A stretch of 12,595 bases of DNA. Source: an uncultured Clostridia bacterium. Its GTDB lineage: Bacteria; Bacillota; Clostridia; Oscillospirales; Ruminococcaceae. The notes beneath the pieces were generated by a model. It was not told the origin of the DNA, ran no database searches, and worked only from the letters and a program-made list of their open reading frames with translations. A program made the translations under genes and the position numbers. The DNA lies in NCBI GenBank assembly GCA_945910715.1, contig CAMDZU010000012.1, positions 1-12,595 of the forward strand, in the 5' to 3' direction. Positions 1-5,923 of this stretch are shown piece after piece. Position 1 is the stretch's first letter; each line of letters begins with the position of its first letter.

Positions 1-1812
1 ATCACAGCCACCTCCCATTATTGCCTTAGCGGGGCAGACCTGAGTGCAAAGACCGCAGCCTGTGCAGAGAGCGTTTTCTATTTTGACCTTGTTCTGTTCA
101 ATTACTATTCCGGGGCAGCCGAGAGAACGGATACATTTTTTGCATTGTACGCATTTGCTTTCGTCAATTCTGAAAGGAGCGGCAGGCTTTATAAGCACAG
201 CGCAGGGCGAACGGAAGATAATGGCCTTGACTCCCTTTTCGGCGGAAACACGCTTTACGCAGCTGACTGCTTCGGCAAGACTAAGTGGATTTACGGTTTC
301 AACAGTTTTCACGCCGATACCGTGAAGCACCGCTTCAATGTCCACCTTTTCGACTATTTCACCCATCATTGTGCGTCCCGTGCCGGGGTGAGGCTGATGG
401 CCTGTCATAGCGGTAGTTGAGTTGTCCAGAACGATAAGTGTCATATCCGCCTGATTATAAACAGCATTTACAACGCCTGTTATTGCCGAAGCGAAGAAGG
501 TGGAATCTCCCACAAAGGCAAAGCATACGGTATCAGGCTCGATTTTGCCGATACCCTGTGTAATGTTTACTCCTGCGCCCATACAAAGGCAGGTATCAAC
601 CATATCAAGAGGCATTGCGTTTCCCAGAGTGTAGCAGCCTATGTCGCCGCAGAATACGGTTTTCTTGCCTTTCATAGCTTCCTTTACCGCAAAGAAGGAG
701 GCTCTGTGAGGACAGCCTGCGCATAAAACGGGAGGACGGACGGGAAGCTGCGGCGGATTGCCCTTTTCGGGAGCTTCGGGAAGCGCAATTCCGAGAAAAG
801 CGTTCAGATTTTCCGCAACGCTTTTGCAGCTGTTTTCTCCTGCAGGCTTAACGTCGTGGGTAAGCTTGCCCCGAATCTTGACCGAAAGTCCGTATTTTCC
901 GCAGATATATGTAAGCTCCTTTTCAATAACAGGGTCCAGCTCCTCAATACAAAGCACCTCGTCCAGTCCCTTGAGAAATTCCACCGCCATTTTTTCGGGG
1001 AAGGGGAATGGAGTAGCAACCTTGAATATTTTGGGAGCGGTCTGTCCCGAAAGGGTTTCCATAACGTATGAAAAGCTTATTCCGTGAGTAGCGATTCCCT
1101 TGCGGCAGGAAGCGTCCTTCGGAGGGATTACAAGGTTTTTGTCATACTCCGAAAATACGTCGGAAAGCTCCTCGTTGCGCTGCTCAATTTTTATATGATT
1201 GTTGTAGGAAAGACGGGGGAATATTACCCATTTTGACGAGTCCTTTACAAAGCCCCCGGGATTATTTACAGGATATTCGTCCCTGTCCATTACGTTGATT
1301 GAAGCATAGCCGTGGCAAACTCTTGTTGTTGGGCGGAAAAGCACGGGAGTGTGATATTTCTCGGAATAGTCAAAGGCGTCCCGAATCATATCGTATGCTT
1401 CCTGGACGCTTGTCGGGTCAAAGCAGGGCAGCTTTGAAAATGCGGCAAAATGACGGGTGTCCTGCTCGGTCTGTGACGAAATCGGACCCGGGTCGTCCGC
1501 AACCATAATCACCATACCGCCCTTGACGCCTACATAAGCAAGGCTCATAAGCGGGTCGGAGGCTACGTTCAGCCCTACCTGCTTCATTGTGACCATGGCT
1601 CTTGCGCCGCTGTATGAAGCACCTGCCGCAAGCTCCAGCGCCGCCTTTTCATTGACCGACCATTCAACGTAAATATTGCCCGTATTACGCTTGGCGGTTG
1701 TTTCAAGCACCTCGGTGGAGGGAGTGCCGGGGTAGCCTGAAATAAGATTAAGTCCTGCCGCCATAGCGCCCATTGCAATGGCAGCATTACCCATTAGAAA
1801 TTCCGTATGCAT
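1..1812 (-). CDS. iorA: Indolepyruvate:ferredoxin oxidoreductase alpha subunit (3' end cut by window edge)
   Basis: Catalytic subunit of the thiamine-diphosphate enzyme that oxidatively decarboxylates aryl-pyruvates (from Trp, Phe, Tyr) to aryl-acetyl-CoA and reduces ferredoxin in anaerobes. The 604 visible codons have no in-frame stop. The N-terminal domain has SGYPGTPSTEV near residues 24-34. The TPP-binding half has CAGCPHR (about 364-370), GDIGCYTLG (about 388-396) and GDS (435-437) followed by the LDNSTTAMTGHQPHPG loop. The C terminus carries two 4Fe-4S ferredoxin motifs, CVQCKKC-x5-CP starting at residue 554 and CTGCGLC-x3-CP ending near 594. Only a few final residues should be missing, since family members are about 580-620 long. 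The start is the ATG at 1810-1812, with AGAGGA five bases upstream; an in-frame Met at residue 7 is less well placed. The partner iorB would be expected beyond position 1. Nothing appears broken, and it looks like housekeeping metabolism unrelated to the T4SS locus. Confidence 0.94.
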   Translation of the reverse strand, partial: MHTEFLMGNAAIAMGAMAAGLNLISGYPGTPSTEVLETTAKRNTGNIYVEWSVNEKAALELAAGASYSGARAMVTMKQVGLNVASDPLMSLAYVGVKGGMVIMVADDPGPISSQTEQDTRHFAAFSKLPCFDPTSVQEAYDMIRDAFDYSEKYHTPVLFRPTTRVCHGYASINVMDRDEYPVNNPGGFVKDSSKWVIFPRLSYNNHIKIEQRNEELSDVFSEYDKNLVIPPKDASCRKGIATHGISFSYVMETLSGQTAPKIFKVATPFPFPEKMAVEFLKGLDEVLCIEELDPVIEKELTYICGKYGLSVKIRGKLTHDVKPAGENSCKSVAENLNAFLGIALPEAPEKGNPPQLPVRPPVLCAGCPHRASFFAVKEAMKGKKTVFCGDIGCYTLGNAMPLDMVDTCLCMGAGVNITQGIGKIEPDTVCFAFVGDSTFFASAITGVVNAVYNQADMTLIVLDNSTTAMTGHQPHPGTGRTMMGEIVEKVDIEAVLHGIGVKTVETVNPLSLAEAVSCVKRVSAEKGVKAIIFRSPCAVLIKPAAPFRIDESKCVQCKKCIRSLGCPGIVIEQNKVKIENALCTGCGLCTQVCPAKAIMGGGCD

Positions 1813-1856
1813 ATTTTTCCTCTTTTGTGTATTTATTTTTTATACCGTATCTTTAT

Positions 1857-1885
1857 ATTATAGACAAATTCTGCATATTAGTCAA
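1857..1885 (-). promoter_or_regulatory. Sigma-A promoter of iorA
   Basis: On the minus strand, TTGACT (1880-1885) and a perfect TATAAT (1857-1862) are separated by exactly 17 bases. Transcription should begin near 1850, giving a short AT-rich leader of about 40 bases before the iorA ATG. This is the expected form of a strong vegetative promoter and makes iorA independent of the upstream minus-strand gene, which has its own terminator. Confidence 0.85.
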
Positions 1886-1954
1886 GATATAAAATGGCAT
1901 TTTGCAAGGCTGTCCGCAAGAACAGGGTGAAACCGACTGTCCGATGGCTGATGG

Positions 1955-1997
1955 AAAAAACATATTCCCGAAACCGCTTATGGGCTTCGGGAATATG
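1955..1997 (-). terminator. Rho-independent terminator of the 435-residue protein gene
   Basis: A perfect 12-bp inverted repeat (CATATTCCCGAA at 1961-1972 against its complement at 1986-1997) is extendable inward by about 3 bp. On the minus strand it is followed directly by six T residues (1955-1960). It lies about 70 bases beyond the stop codon at 2070 and ahead of the iorA promoter, so it separates the two minus-strand transcription units. On the plus strand the repeat is not followed by a T-run, so it is one-directional. Confidence 0.87.
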
Positions 1998-2069
1998 AGT
2001 ATTATCTGCATAAGGCTGAGCTGAAACTGATAAGGAGCTCCGGCGCAGGCCGGGAAATGTCGGGGAGCG

Positions 2070-3377
2070 TTATCTTCCGATTATTACTGCGTCAATCTCG
2101 TTTTCCATTTCTTTTTCCTTCTGCTTTTCTGCAGGCTTTCTGGTAAGCTTTTCAGAGGGCTTTTCGTTCATAAGCTGGTCGAAGGAGATTTCCTCATAGA
2201 TATCCTTGTTCTTCTCTGCAGCGTCGCTGTATTTTTCGTTTGCTGCATTGATTTCATTCTTCTCTCTGCCTTTTGTGAAGAATTCCTTGATCATTGCGAT
2301 GATTCTGTCAATGAAGCTTTCGGGATCTCTGCAGATTATCTGAGGCTGAATGTGGATTTTTGTGCCTTTGGATTCACTTGACTTGGCGCAGACGTCATTG
2401 CCTGCTAAAATTTCGGCAACAATTTTGCATTCCATATCAGACTCTGATTTGATTCCGTTGAGGAACTGACCGTTTTCGTCCTCGGAAATAATCTGCCGGC
2501 CGTTTGATGTAAAATCCTTCCATCTCATATTGCCGTTTCCGCTTCCGGTCATTACTTCCTGCACGGCAAGCGACATATTGATGTCCGAGAAGAAATTGCT
2601 TGCAAATTCTCTTTCCTTTTTGGAGAGGGAGTCGGGGTTTTCATTGTAATGCTGGAGGAATGTAAGCGGATTTACTTCTCCGGATCTGTAAACTGTGGAT
2701 ACCTTGATGGTATCGCCCTTTTCCTCGGCATAGTTTCCAAAAGCGCTGCGGAGGTCGCCAGCGATATCCGCATCGAATTTCATGGGAGTGCCTGCCTTGA
2801 ATCCGGAAACATTCATCGCAATATCGGGGTCAATATTGCGCTCAATGATGTTGCGGTTGAACTCGTCGATGTAGTTGAAAGCGTTATAGATATAATCGCT
2901 CTGATTGCCGTTAAACTTATTGAAGGAGGTTCTGATGCTTTCGGCAAGCTTCTTGTCGTTTTCCGTAATGTTGTCGCTGTCTAAAAACTCTCTGACTCTG
3001 TTCTTCAGCTCTGTGCGTGTGTGATCGTTTCCCTGAGCGGCAAATTCGGGAGTTTCGAGAAGGTGGTCTATGCTGTTGTTAATCTCGTTTTCCACGCAAA
3101 GGTTGTAGATAATCTGAACCGCCTTTGCGGAAGCGACAGCTGTATTCTTTAATTTGGGGTTAACAAAATCGCCCTTTACAAACAAGCCCTTTCTCACGTA
3201 AGAATTGTTGAGTCCGTCAACAAAGTCGTTAATGGAGCGGCCGTCTGAAAATTCACCCGTCCGTGGGTTTTTCTTTGAGTAAACCATTCTTGGGAAGCGT
3301 TCCTTTGCGTCATTGAACGCAGCGTCAAGAATGTTGTTGTAAACGTTAGCTTCTATGTTTTCCATTGGGCTTGGCAT
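2070..3377 (-). CDS. Hypothetical soluble protein, 435 aa; candidate T4SS-linked protein with shared C-terminal tail
   Basis: Family not recognised. The protein is hydrophilic and Asn/Glu/Lys-rich, with no signal peptide and no membrane segment, so it starts out cytoplasmic. The N-terminal two thirds look mostly helical. From about residue 375 the sequence becomes highly charged and is probably disordered. Residues 395-424 (EEISFDQLM, then K-rich with KP at 414-415 and AEKQKEK) match the C terminus of the 75-residue protein encoded divergently at 3760-3987. The start is the ATG at 3375-3377, with GGAGG eight bases upstream (3386-3390); Met5 is an alternative. It is transcribed away from the T4SS operon, from a TGTAAC-N16-CGTATAAA promoter of the same form as the pilin promoter, and ends at a strong terminator, so it is a single-gene unit. 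Co-regulation with the T4SS suggests a substrate or accessory protein; this is inference only. Confidence 0.85.
   Translation of the reverse strand: MPSPMENIEANVYNNILDAAFNDAKERFPRMVYSKKNPRTGEFSDGRSINDFVDGLNNSYVRKGLFVKGDFVNPKLKNTAVASAKAVQIIYNLCVENEINNSIDHLLETPEFAAQGNDHTRTELKNRVREFLDSDNITENDKKLAESIRTSFNKFNGNQSDYIYNAFNYIDEFNRNIIERNIDPDIAMNVSGFKAGTPMKFDADIAGDLRSAFGNYAEEKGDTIKVSTVYRSGEVNPLTFLQHYNENPDSLSKKEREFASNFFSDINMSLAVQEVMTGSGNGNMRWKDFTSNGRQIISEDENGQFLNGIKSESDMECKIVAEILAGNDVCAKSSESKGTKIHIQPQIICRDPESFIDRIIAMIKEFFTKGREKNEINAANEKYSDAAEKNKDIYEEISFDQLMNEKPSEKLTRKPAEKQKEKEMENEIDAVIIGR
2106..2195 (-). other. Shared C-terminal tail motif, copy in the 435-aa protein
   Basis: Encodes residues 395-424. 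It aligns with residues 41-72 of the 75-residue protein allowing one gap of 1 residue and one of 3. Matching columns include E, I, F, D, L, K, K, K, P, A, E, Q, K and K, with conservative changes S/T, Q/E, M/V, L/V, K/R, E/D and M/L. The order is a short hydrophobic I-[ST]-F-D-x-L core, then a basic, Pro-containing segment. Confidence 0.7.
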
Positions 3378-3430
3378 AATAATGTCCTCCGTAAATGTTT
3401 TTGTCAGCGTGTTTGTTTTGCTTTTGTCAT

Positions 3431-3460
3431 TTTATACGCAGGAATTATTTGTTCGTTACA
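3431..3460 (-). promoter_or_regulatory. ECF-sigma-type promoter, copy 1 (drives the 435-aa gene)
   Basis: On the minus strand TGTAAC (3455-3460) is followed by exactly 16 bases and CGTATAAA (3431-3438). Transcription should start near 3425, leaving a leader of about 48 bases with GGAGG before the ATG. Motif and spacing match the copies at 3578 and 4503. The AAC-type -35 with a CGT-type -10 at 16-17 bp spacing is known for ECF sigma factors; assignment to the sigma factor encoded at 3992 is inference. Confidence 0.75.
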
Positions 3461-3558
3461 TTAAATTAAAAATTATTTATTTTTTTACCACTTAAGGTCT
3501 GCAAGTCTTTTATTTATTATAATGGTATATCTTATAAAACCGGATACAGGAGCAGGCT

Positions 3559-3579
3559 CAGATTTTTTTAAAAAATCTG
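3559..3579. repeat. Perfect AT palindrome overlapping an ECF-type -35
   Basis: CAGATTTTTT, one central T, then AAAAAATCTG: a 10-bp arm palindrome. Its right edge overlaps the first two bases of the TGTAAC element at 3578-3583. It could be an operator, an intrinsically bent site or an UP-like element. It is not a terminator, because the arms are A/T only. Confidence 0.5.
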
Positions 3580-3607
3580 TAACGAAATATTCCTCTTTGC
3601 GTATAAA
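3578..3607 (+). promoter_or_regulatory. ECF-sigma-type promoter, copy 2 (upstream of the 75-aa gene and sigma factor)
   Basis: TGTAAC (3578-3583), 16 bases, CGTATAAA (3600-3607), the same arrangement as the other two copies. Transcription would start near 3614, about 146 bases before the first ATG, giving a longer leader than at the other two sites. If the sigma factor at 3992 reads this site, the arrangement is positive autoregulation, with the sigma-A promoter at 3690 supplying basal expression. Confidence 0.7.
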
Positions 3608-3689
3608 GAATTGAAAAGCAGAAAAAGAGGCGGAAAAATCCCGCTTGTAAGAAAATCTGCCGAAATAGCAAAAATTTTTTTAAAAAGTA

Positions 3690-3718
3690 GTGACAAATGG
3701 GAAAAAATATAGTATAAT
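3690..3718 (+). promoter_or_regulatory. Sigma-A promoter for the 75-aa gene and sigma factor
   Basis: GTGACA (3690-3695), 17 bases, and a perfect TATAAT (3713-3718). An A/T-tract at 3671-3686 just upstream of the -35 could act as an UP element. The start is expected near 3725, about 35 bases before the ATG at 3760. The -35 lies in the left arm of an inverted repeat: GTGACA with following bases at 3690-3700 against CCATTGTCAC at 3734-3743. Confidence 0.75.
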
Positions 3719-3759
3719 ACTTGTGTATAGTTTCCATTGTCACTTTTAGGGAGTAGTTT

Positions 3760-3987
3760 ATGGATAACTTTGAAAGGAAAGTCGAAGCAATGCTTGATTT
3801 TCAGCATTTCGAGGTGAACGACAGGCTGAAAGCTCTTGTTGCGGATTTCGACAAGTCCTACGGTAATAATTATGTGTCCGAAAGAATAACCTTTGATGAA
3901 CTGGTTGGAAAAACCGAGGATAAAGTGAATACAAAACCACCTAAAAGTGCGGAGCGACAGAAAACCAAAGATTTAGGCAAGGAGTAA
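3760..3987 (+). CDS. Small soluble protein, 75 aa, sharing a C-terminal tail with the 435-aa protein
   Basis: Family not recognised. The first 35 residues look helical and acidic (MDNFERKVEAMLDF, DRLKALVADFDK); the rest is basic, polar and probably flexible. There are no Cys residues, no membrane segment and no signal peptide, so it is not a classical membrane or zinc-binding anti-sigma factor. Residues 41-72 (ERITFDELV, KP at 59-60, AERQKTK) match the end of the 435-residue protein encoded divergently. The start is the ATG at 3760, with AGGGAG six bases upstream. The stop lies inside the spacer between the next gene's AAGGAG and its ATG, so it is transcribed and probably translationally coupled with the sigma factor. 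Possible roles are a modulator of the sigma factor, a chaperone or adaptor for the divergent protein, or a small T4SS substrate. None is proven. Confidence 0.8.
   Translation: MDNFERKVEAMLDFQHFEVNDRLKALVADFDKSYGNNYVSERITFDELVGKTEDKVNTKPPKSAERQKTKDLGKE
3877..3975 (+). other. Shared C-terminal tail motif, copy in the 75-aa protein
   Basis: Encodes residues 40-72 of the small protein; see the copy at 2106-2195. The two copies are encoded on opposite strands in genes whose remaining sequences show no obvious similarity, so the shared tail looks like a portable module rather than a whole-gene duplication. Confidence 0.65.
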
Positions 3988-3991
3988 ACTG

Positions 3992-4498
3992 ATGACAAAC
4001 GGGGAGATTGTTGAGGAATTATATCTTCGCTATCGCAGTAAAATCTATGGCTATCTTTACAATCATCTTCGCAGCCGTGAGGACGCCGAAGACCTTCTTT
4101 CGGAAGTGTTCGCAAAAATCGTCGAGAAAATCGACAGCTATGACAGTTCAAAAGCAACCTATTCAACGTGGATTTTCACAATTACACGGAATACGCTTAT
4201 AAGCTTTTATCGTTCCGGCTCGTCCAATGCGGAAACGGTTGATTACGACAACGTTACGCTGATAGACGAGAGCGTCGGCCCTGAGGAAAGCTTCCTCAGA
4301 GAGGAAAGCATGAATTTGCTTGCGGAATGTCTTGAGCAGCTTCCGAAGAGAGATAAGGATATTATTATTGCTAGATATTACTACGATTACAGCTTCAGAA
4401 AGATTGGTGAGCTGATGGGGCTGACAGAGGGTAATGCAAGAGTAATACATACAAGAGCTGTTGAAAAGCTCAAGAAAATTTATGAAAAAGTTTCTTGA
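3992..4498 (+). CDS. ECF-type RNA polymerase sigma-70 family factor, 168 aa
   Basis: Two-domain sigma factor of the usual ECF length. Region 2 spans about residues 7-74: SREDAEDLLSEVFAKI in 2.2, and the -10-reading YSTWIFTITRNTLISFYRS segment at 57-75. Region 4 spans about 108-164: LPKRDKDIIIARYYYDYSF, then the -35-reading helix-turn-helix KIGELMGLTEGNARVIHTRAVEKLKK. There is no region 1 or 3. The start is the ATG at 3992, with AAGGAG seven bases upstream. It is preceded by the 75-residue gene in one unit and followed 81 bases later by the pilin gene, with an ECF-type promoter between. Three promoters of one form surround it, which points to a local regulon covering itself, the T4SS operon and the divergent 435-residue gene. 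No typical anti-sigma gene (cytoplasmic N terminus plus one membrane helix) lies downstream, which is unusual for the class. Confidence 0.93.
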   Translation: MTNGEIVEELYLRYRSKIYGYLYNHLRSREDAEDLLSEVFAKIVEKIDSYDSSKATYSTWIFTITRNTLISFYRSGSSNAETVDYDNVTLIDESVGPEESFLREESMNLLAECLEQLPKRDKDIIIARYYYDYSFRKIGELMGLTEGNARVIHTRAVEKLKKIYEKVS

Positions 4499-4502
4499 AG
4501 GG

Positions 4503-4532
4503 TGTAACGTTTCAAAAGCTCCTGCGTATAAA
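4503..4532 (+). promoter_or_regulatory. ECF-sigma-type promoter, copy 3 (drives the T4SS operon)
   Basis: TGTAAC (4503-4508), 16 bases, CGTATAAA (4525-4532). Like copy 1, the spacer ends in TCCTG. Transcription should begin near 4539, giving a leader of about 41 bases before the pilin ATG. It sits just beyond the sigma-factor stop codon, so the T4SS operon can be switched separately from readthrough of the sigma gene. Confidence 0.77.
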
Positions 4533-4579
4533 AAAATGAAAAACAAAATGAGTGGAAACGCTCGGGAAAGGATTATACT

Positions 4580-4882
4580 ATGAACTTCACAATTTTATCA
4601 AATCCATTTGAGCAGATGGCTGCTCCAATCGTTAGCCTTCTTAATATGATTGTAACTCCTGCGCTTATTATCGTCGGCGCACTCGGCGCAATCTTCTGTA
4701 TTCTGTTAGGTGTTAAGTTTGCAAAGGCTGAAGAGCCGCAGGACAGAGAAAAGGCAAAGAACTCCCTCAAGAACGCTATTATCGGCTTCGTACTTATCTT
4801 CGTTCTTCTGGTTGCATTACAGATTGGCTTGCCGGCAATGACACAATGGGCAAACTCAGTTGTTACAACAACAACAGCGTAA
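4580..4882 (+). CDS. T4SS pilin, VirB2/TrbC-like, 100 aa
   Basis: Small membrane protein with the two-helix hairpin layout of VirB2-like T4SS pilins. Hydrophobic segments lie at about residues 24-45 (IVTPALIIVGALGAIFCILLGV) and 64-83 (KNAIIGFVLIFVLLVALQIG), joined by a charged loop (AKAEEPQDREKAKNSLK). The Ala/Gly-rich first helix and the basic loop before the second are typical of the family. There is no obvious cleaved signal peptide, and the C terminus is a short Thr-rich tail. The start is ATG 4580, with AAAGGA seven bases upstream. It is first in the operon, directly behind an ECF-type promoter and ahead of a hairpin/T-tract, which fits a structural subunit needed in excess. It could instead be another small T4SS membrane component, but position and topology favour pilin. 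Confidence 0.8.
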   Translation: MNFTILSNPFEQMAAPIVSLLNMIVTPALIIVGALGAIFCILLGVKFAKAEEPQDREKAKNSLKNAIIGFVLIFVLLVALQIGLPAMTQWANSVVTTTTA

Positions 4883-4904
4883 TCTTTACAATTGAAGCTC
4901 ACCA

Positions 4905-4943
4905 CCCCACAGCAGTCGCCTTGCGGCAGCTGCGGGGTCTTTT
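4905..4943 (+). terminator. Hairpin with T-tract after the pilin gene (partial terminator or attenuator)
   Basis: CCCC (4905-4908) pairs with GGGG (4934-4937), then CAGC with GCTG, then GTCGC with GCGGC (one T-G pair), closing a 3-base CTT loop. There are two single mismatches in a stem of about 13 paired positions. TCTTTT follows at 4938-4943. It lies between the pilin stop (4882) and the protease start (4958) with no new promoter evident, so it probably acts as a leaky terminator or 3' stabiliser that sets pilin above the downstream genes. Confidence 0.7.
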
Positions 4944-4957
4944 GATAGGAAACGGAA

Positions 4958-5923
4958 ATGTCTGAAGAAACAGAGAAGCAAGAACTTATTGCTGAAGAAA
5001 CAGCAACTCCCGAACTTACAACCGAAGAAGCAGAAAAACAGGCGCTTATTGAGAAAAACAGGAAATTCCTCGCCCATTTCCCCGCTTTCGGGAAATTCCT
5101 CCTTATATATGCAGGAAACTTCATTATCCCCGAAATATTCTACATTGTGTTCGACTCAACCTTTTTAGAGGGGAATATGACCCTGAATATCCTTGCAACT
5201 CTTGCAGGAATGATTGTGTATTTCGTAATTCTCACAAGGGTATTCACAAAGAAAAGCGACGACGGGATTATCGACATTTTGCAGGCTTACCCCCGTCAGC
5301 AGAGCGCAAAGGTATATTTACAGCTTTTCCTGCTGGGAATCAGCCTTAACCTTGCAATGAGCTCTCTTATTGCTCTTATCCCCTTTCCGAAGGAATGGGT
5401 GGAAAGCTACACCTCATCCGCCTCCTCCGTAATGAACACCGACGGGCTGGTTATTTCCCTTGTTTATGTGGCGCTTATCGCTCCGCTGTTCGAGGAAATT
5501 TTCTTCCGTGGCTTTATGTACAGAACCTTGCGGGGCGCATTCGGAATGTGGTCAACAACGGCTATTTTAGCTGTAGGCTTCGGCATACCCCATCTGCACC
5601 CCTTATGGGTGGGAATGGCAGTATGTGCAGGCTTTGTGTTTACGTTGCTCCGTGAAAGATTTCACAATATTACAGTTTCCTACGTTCTTCACACAAGCTA
5701 CAATCTTGTGGCGATACCAATGCTTTTAACTCAGGGCACGGATCTTTACACCGCCCTTTTCGACAATCCCGTAATTGAAATAATCTATCTTTTTGGCGGC
5801 GGCGCTGTGATTTTCTTCTGTATGAAGGCGCTGCTCCGTGAGGCGAAAGAGGCCGAACAGCCTCCCGAGCCTATAAAGTTTGAAATACACCATACACCGA
5901 AAGGAACGGAACAAGATGAATAA
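4958..5923 (+). CDS. CPBP-family intramembrane metalloprotease, 321 aa
   Basis: Multi-pass membrane protein with all three conserved motifs of the CPBP (CAAX protease/bacteriocin-processing, ABI) family: EEIFFR at residues 179-184, FGIPH at 208-212 and HTSYN at 245-249, supplying the catalytic Glu and metal-binding residues. Hydrophobic helices run from about residue 45 to 290. The first 35 residues are acidic and cytoplasmic-looking, unusual for the core family. The start is ATG 4958, with AGGA seven bases upstream. Its end overlaps the VirD4 start by 8 bases, so the two are translationally coupled. Family members process peptides or act in immunity or signalling, and a related family (PrsW) cleaves an anti-sigma factor. 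Here it could process the pilin or another T4SS membrane protein, or act in control of the ECF factor; the substrate is unknown. Confidence 0.9.
   Translation: MSEETEKQELIAEETATPELTTEEAEKQALIEKNRKFLAHFPAFGKFLLIYAGNFIIPEIFYIVFDSTFLEGNMTLNILATLAGMIVYFVILTRVFTKKSDDGIIDILQAYPRQQSAKVYLQLFLLGISLNLAMSSLIALIPFPKEWVESYTSSASSVMNTDGLVISLVYVALIAPLFEEIFFRGFMYRTLRGAFGMWSTTAILAVGFGIPHLHPLWVGMAVCAGFVFTLLRERFHNITVSYVLHTSYNLVAIPMLLTQGTDLYTALFDNPVIEIIYLFGGGAVIFFCMKALLREAKEAEQPPEPIKFEIHHTPKGTEQDE

Larger units (their letters stand above)
3378..3759. promoter_or_regulatory. AT-rich divergent control region
   Basis: A 382-base gap between the minus-strand 435-residue gene and the plus-strand 75-residue/sigma-factor genes; no credible gene lies in it. 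It holds one ECF-type promoter facing each way (listed separately), a sigma-A promoter facing right, and an AT palindrome. A 13-mer (A, seven T, five A) occurs at 3562-3574 and again at 3674-3686. A minus-strand TATAAT at 3516-3521 has no acceptable -35 partner and is not called. Confidence 0.75.

Noticed and set aside
44..1508. Several plus-strand open frames of about 70-110 codons
   Set aside because: All lie antisense to iorA, whose TPP and Fe-S motifs are intact through the whole stretch.
2037..2068. Small GC-rich hairpin just after the 435-residue gene stop
   Set aside because: A 5-bp stem with 4-base loop and no T-run; the real terminator is at 1955-1997.
3628..3646. Hairpin in the leader of the 75-residue gene
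   Set aside because: Six-bp stem with a wobble pair and no T-run; too weak to call a terminator or riboswitch.
3558..3807. Two small minus-strand open frames in the control region
   Set aside because: They are Phe-rich, AT-driven readings over promoters, with no ribosome site and no start context.
4651..4675. Further TGTAAC inside the pilin gene
   Set aside because: The following bases do not give CGTA at 16-base spacing; it is within coding sequence and probably chance.
4573..5124. 183-codon minus-strand open frame
   Set aside because: It overlaps the pilin gene, hairpin and protease start, which have motifs and ribosome sites; the Ser/Cys-rich translation looks like a shadow.
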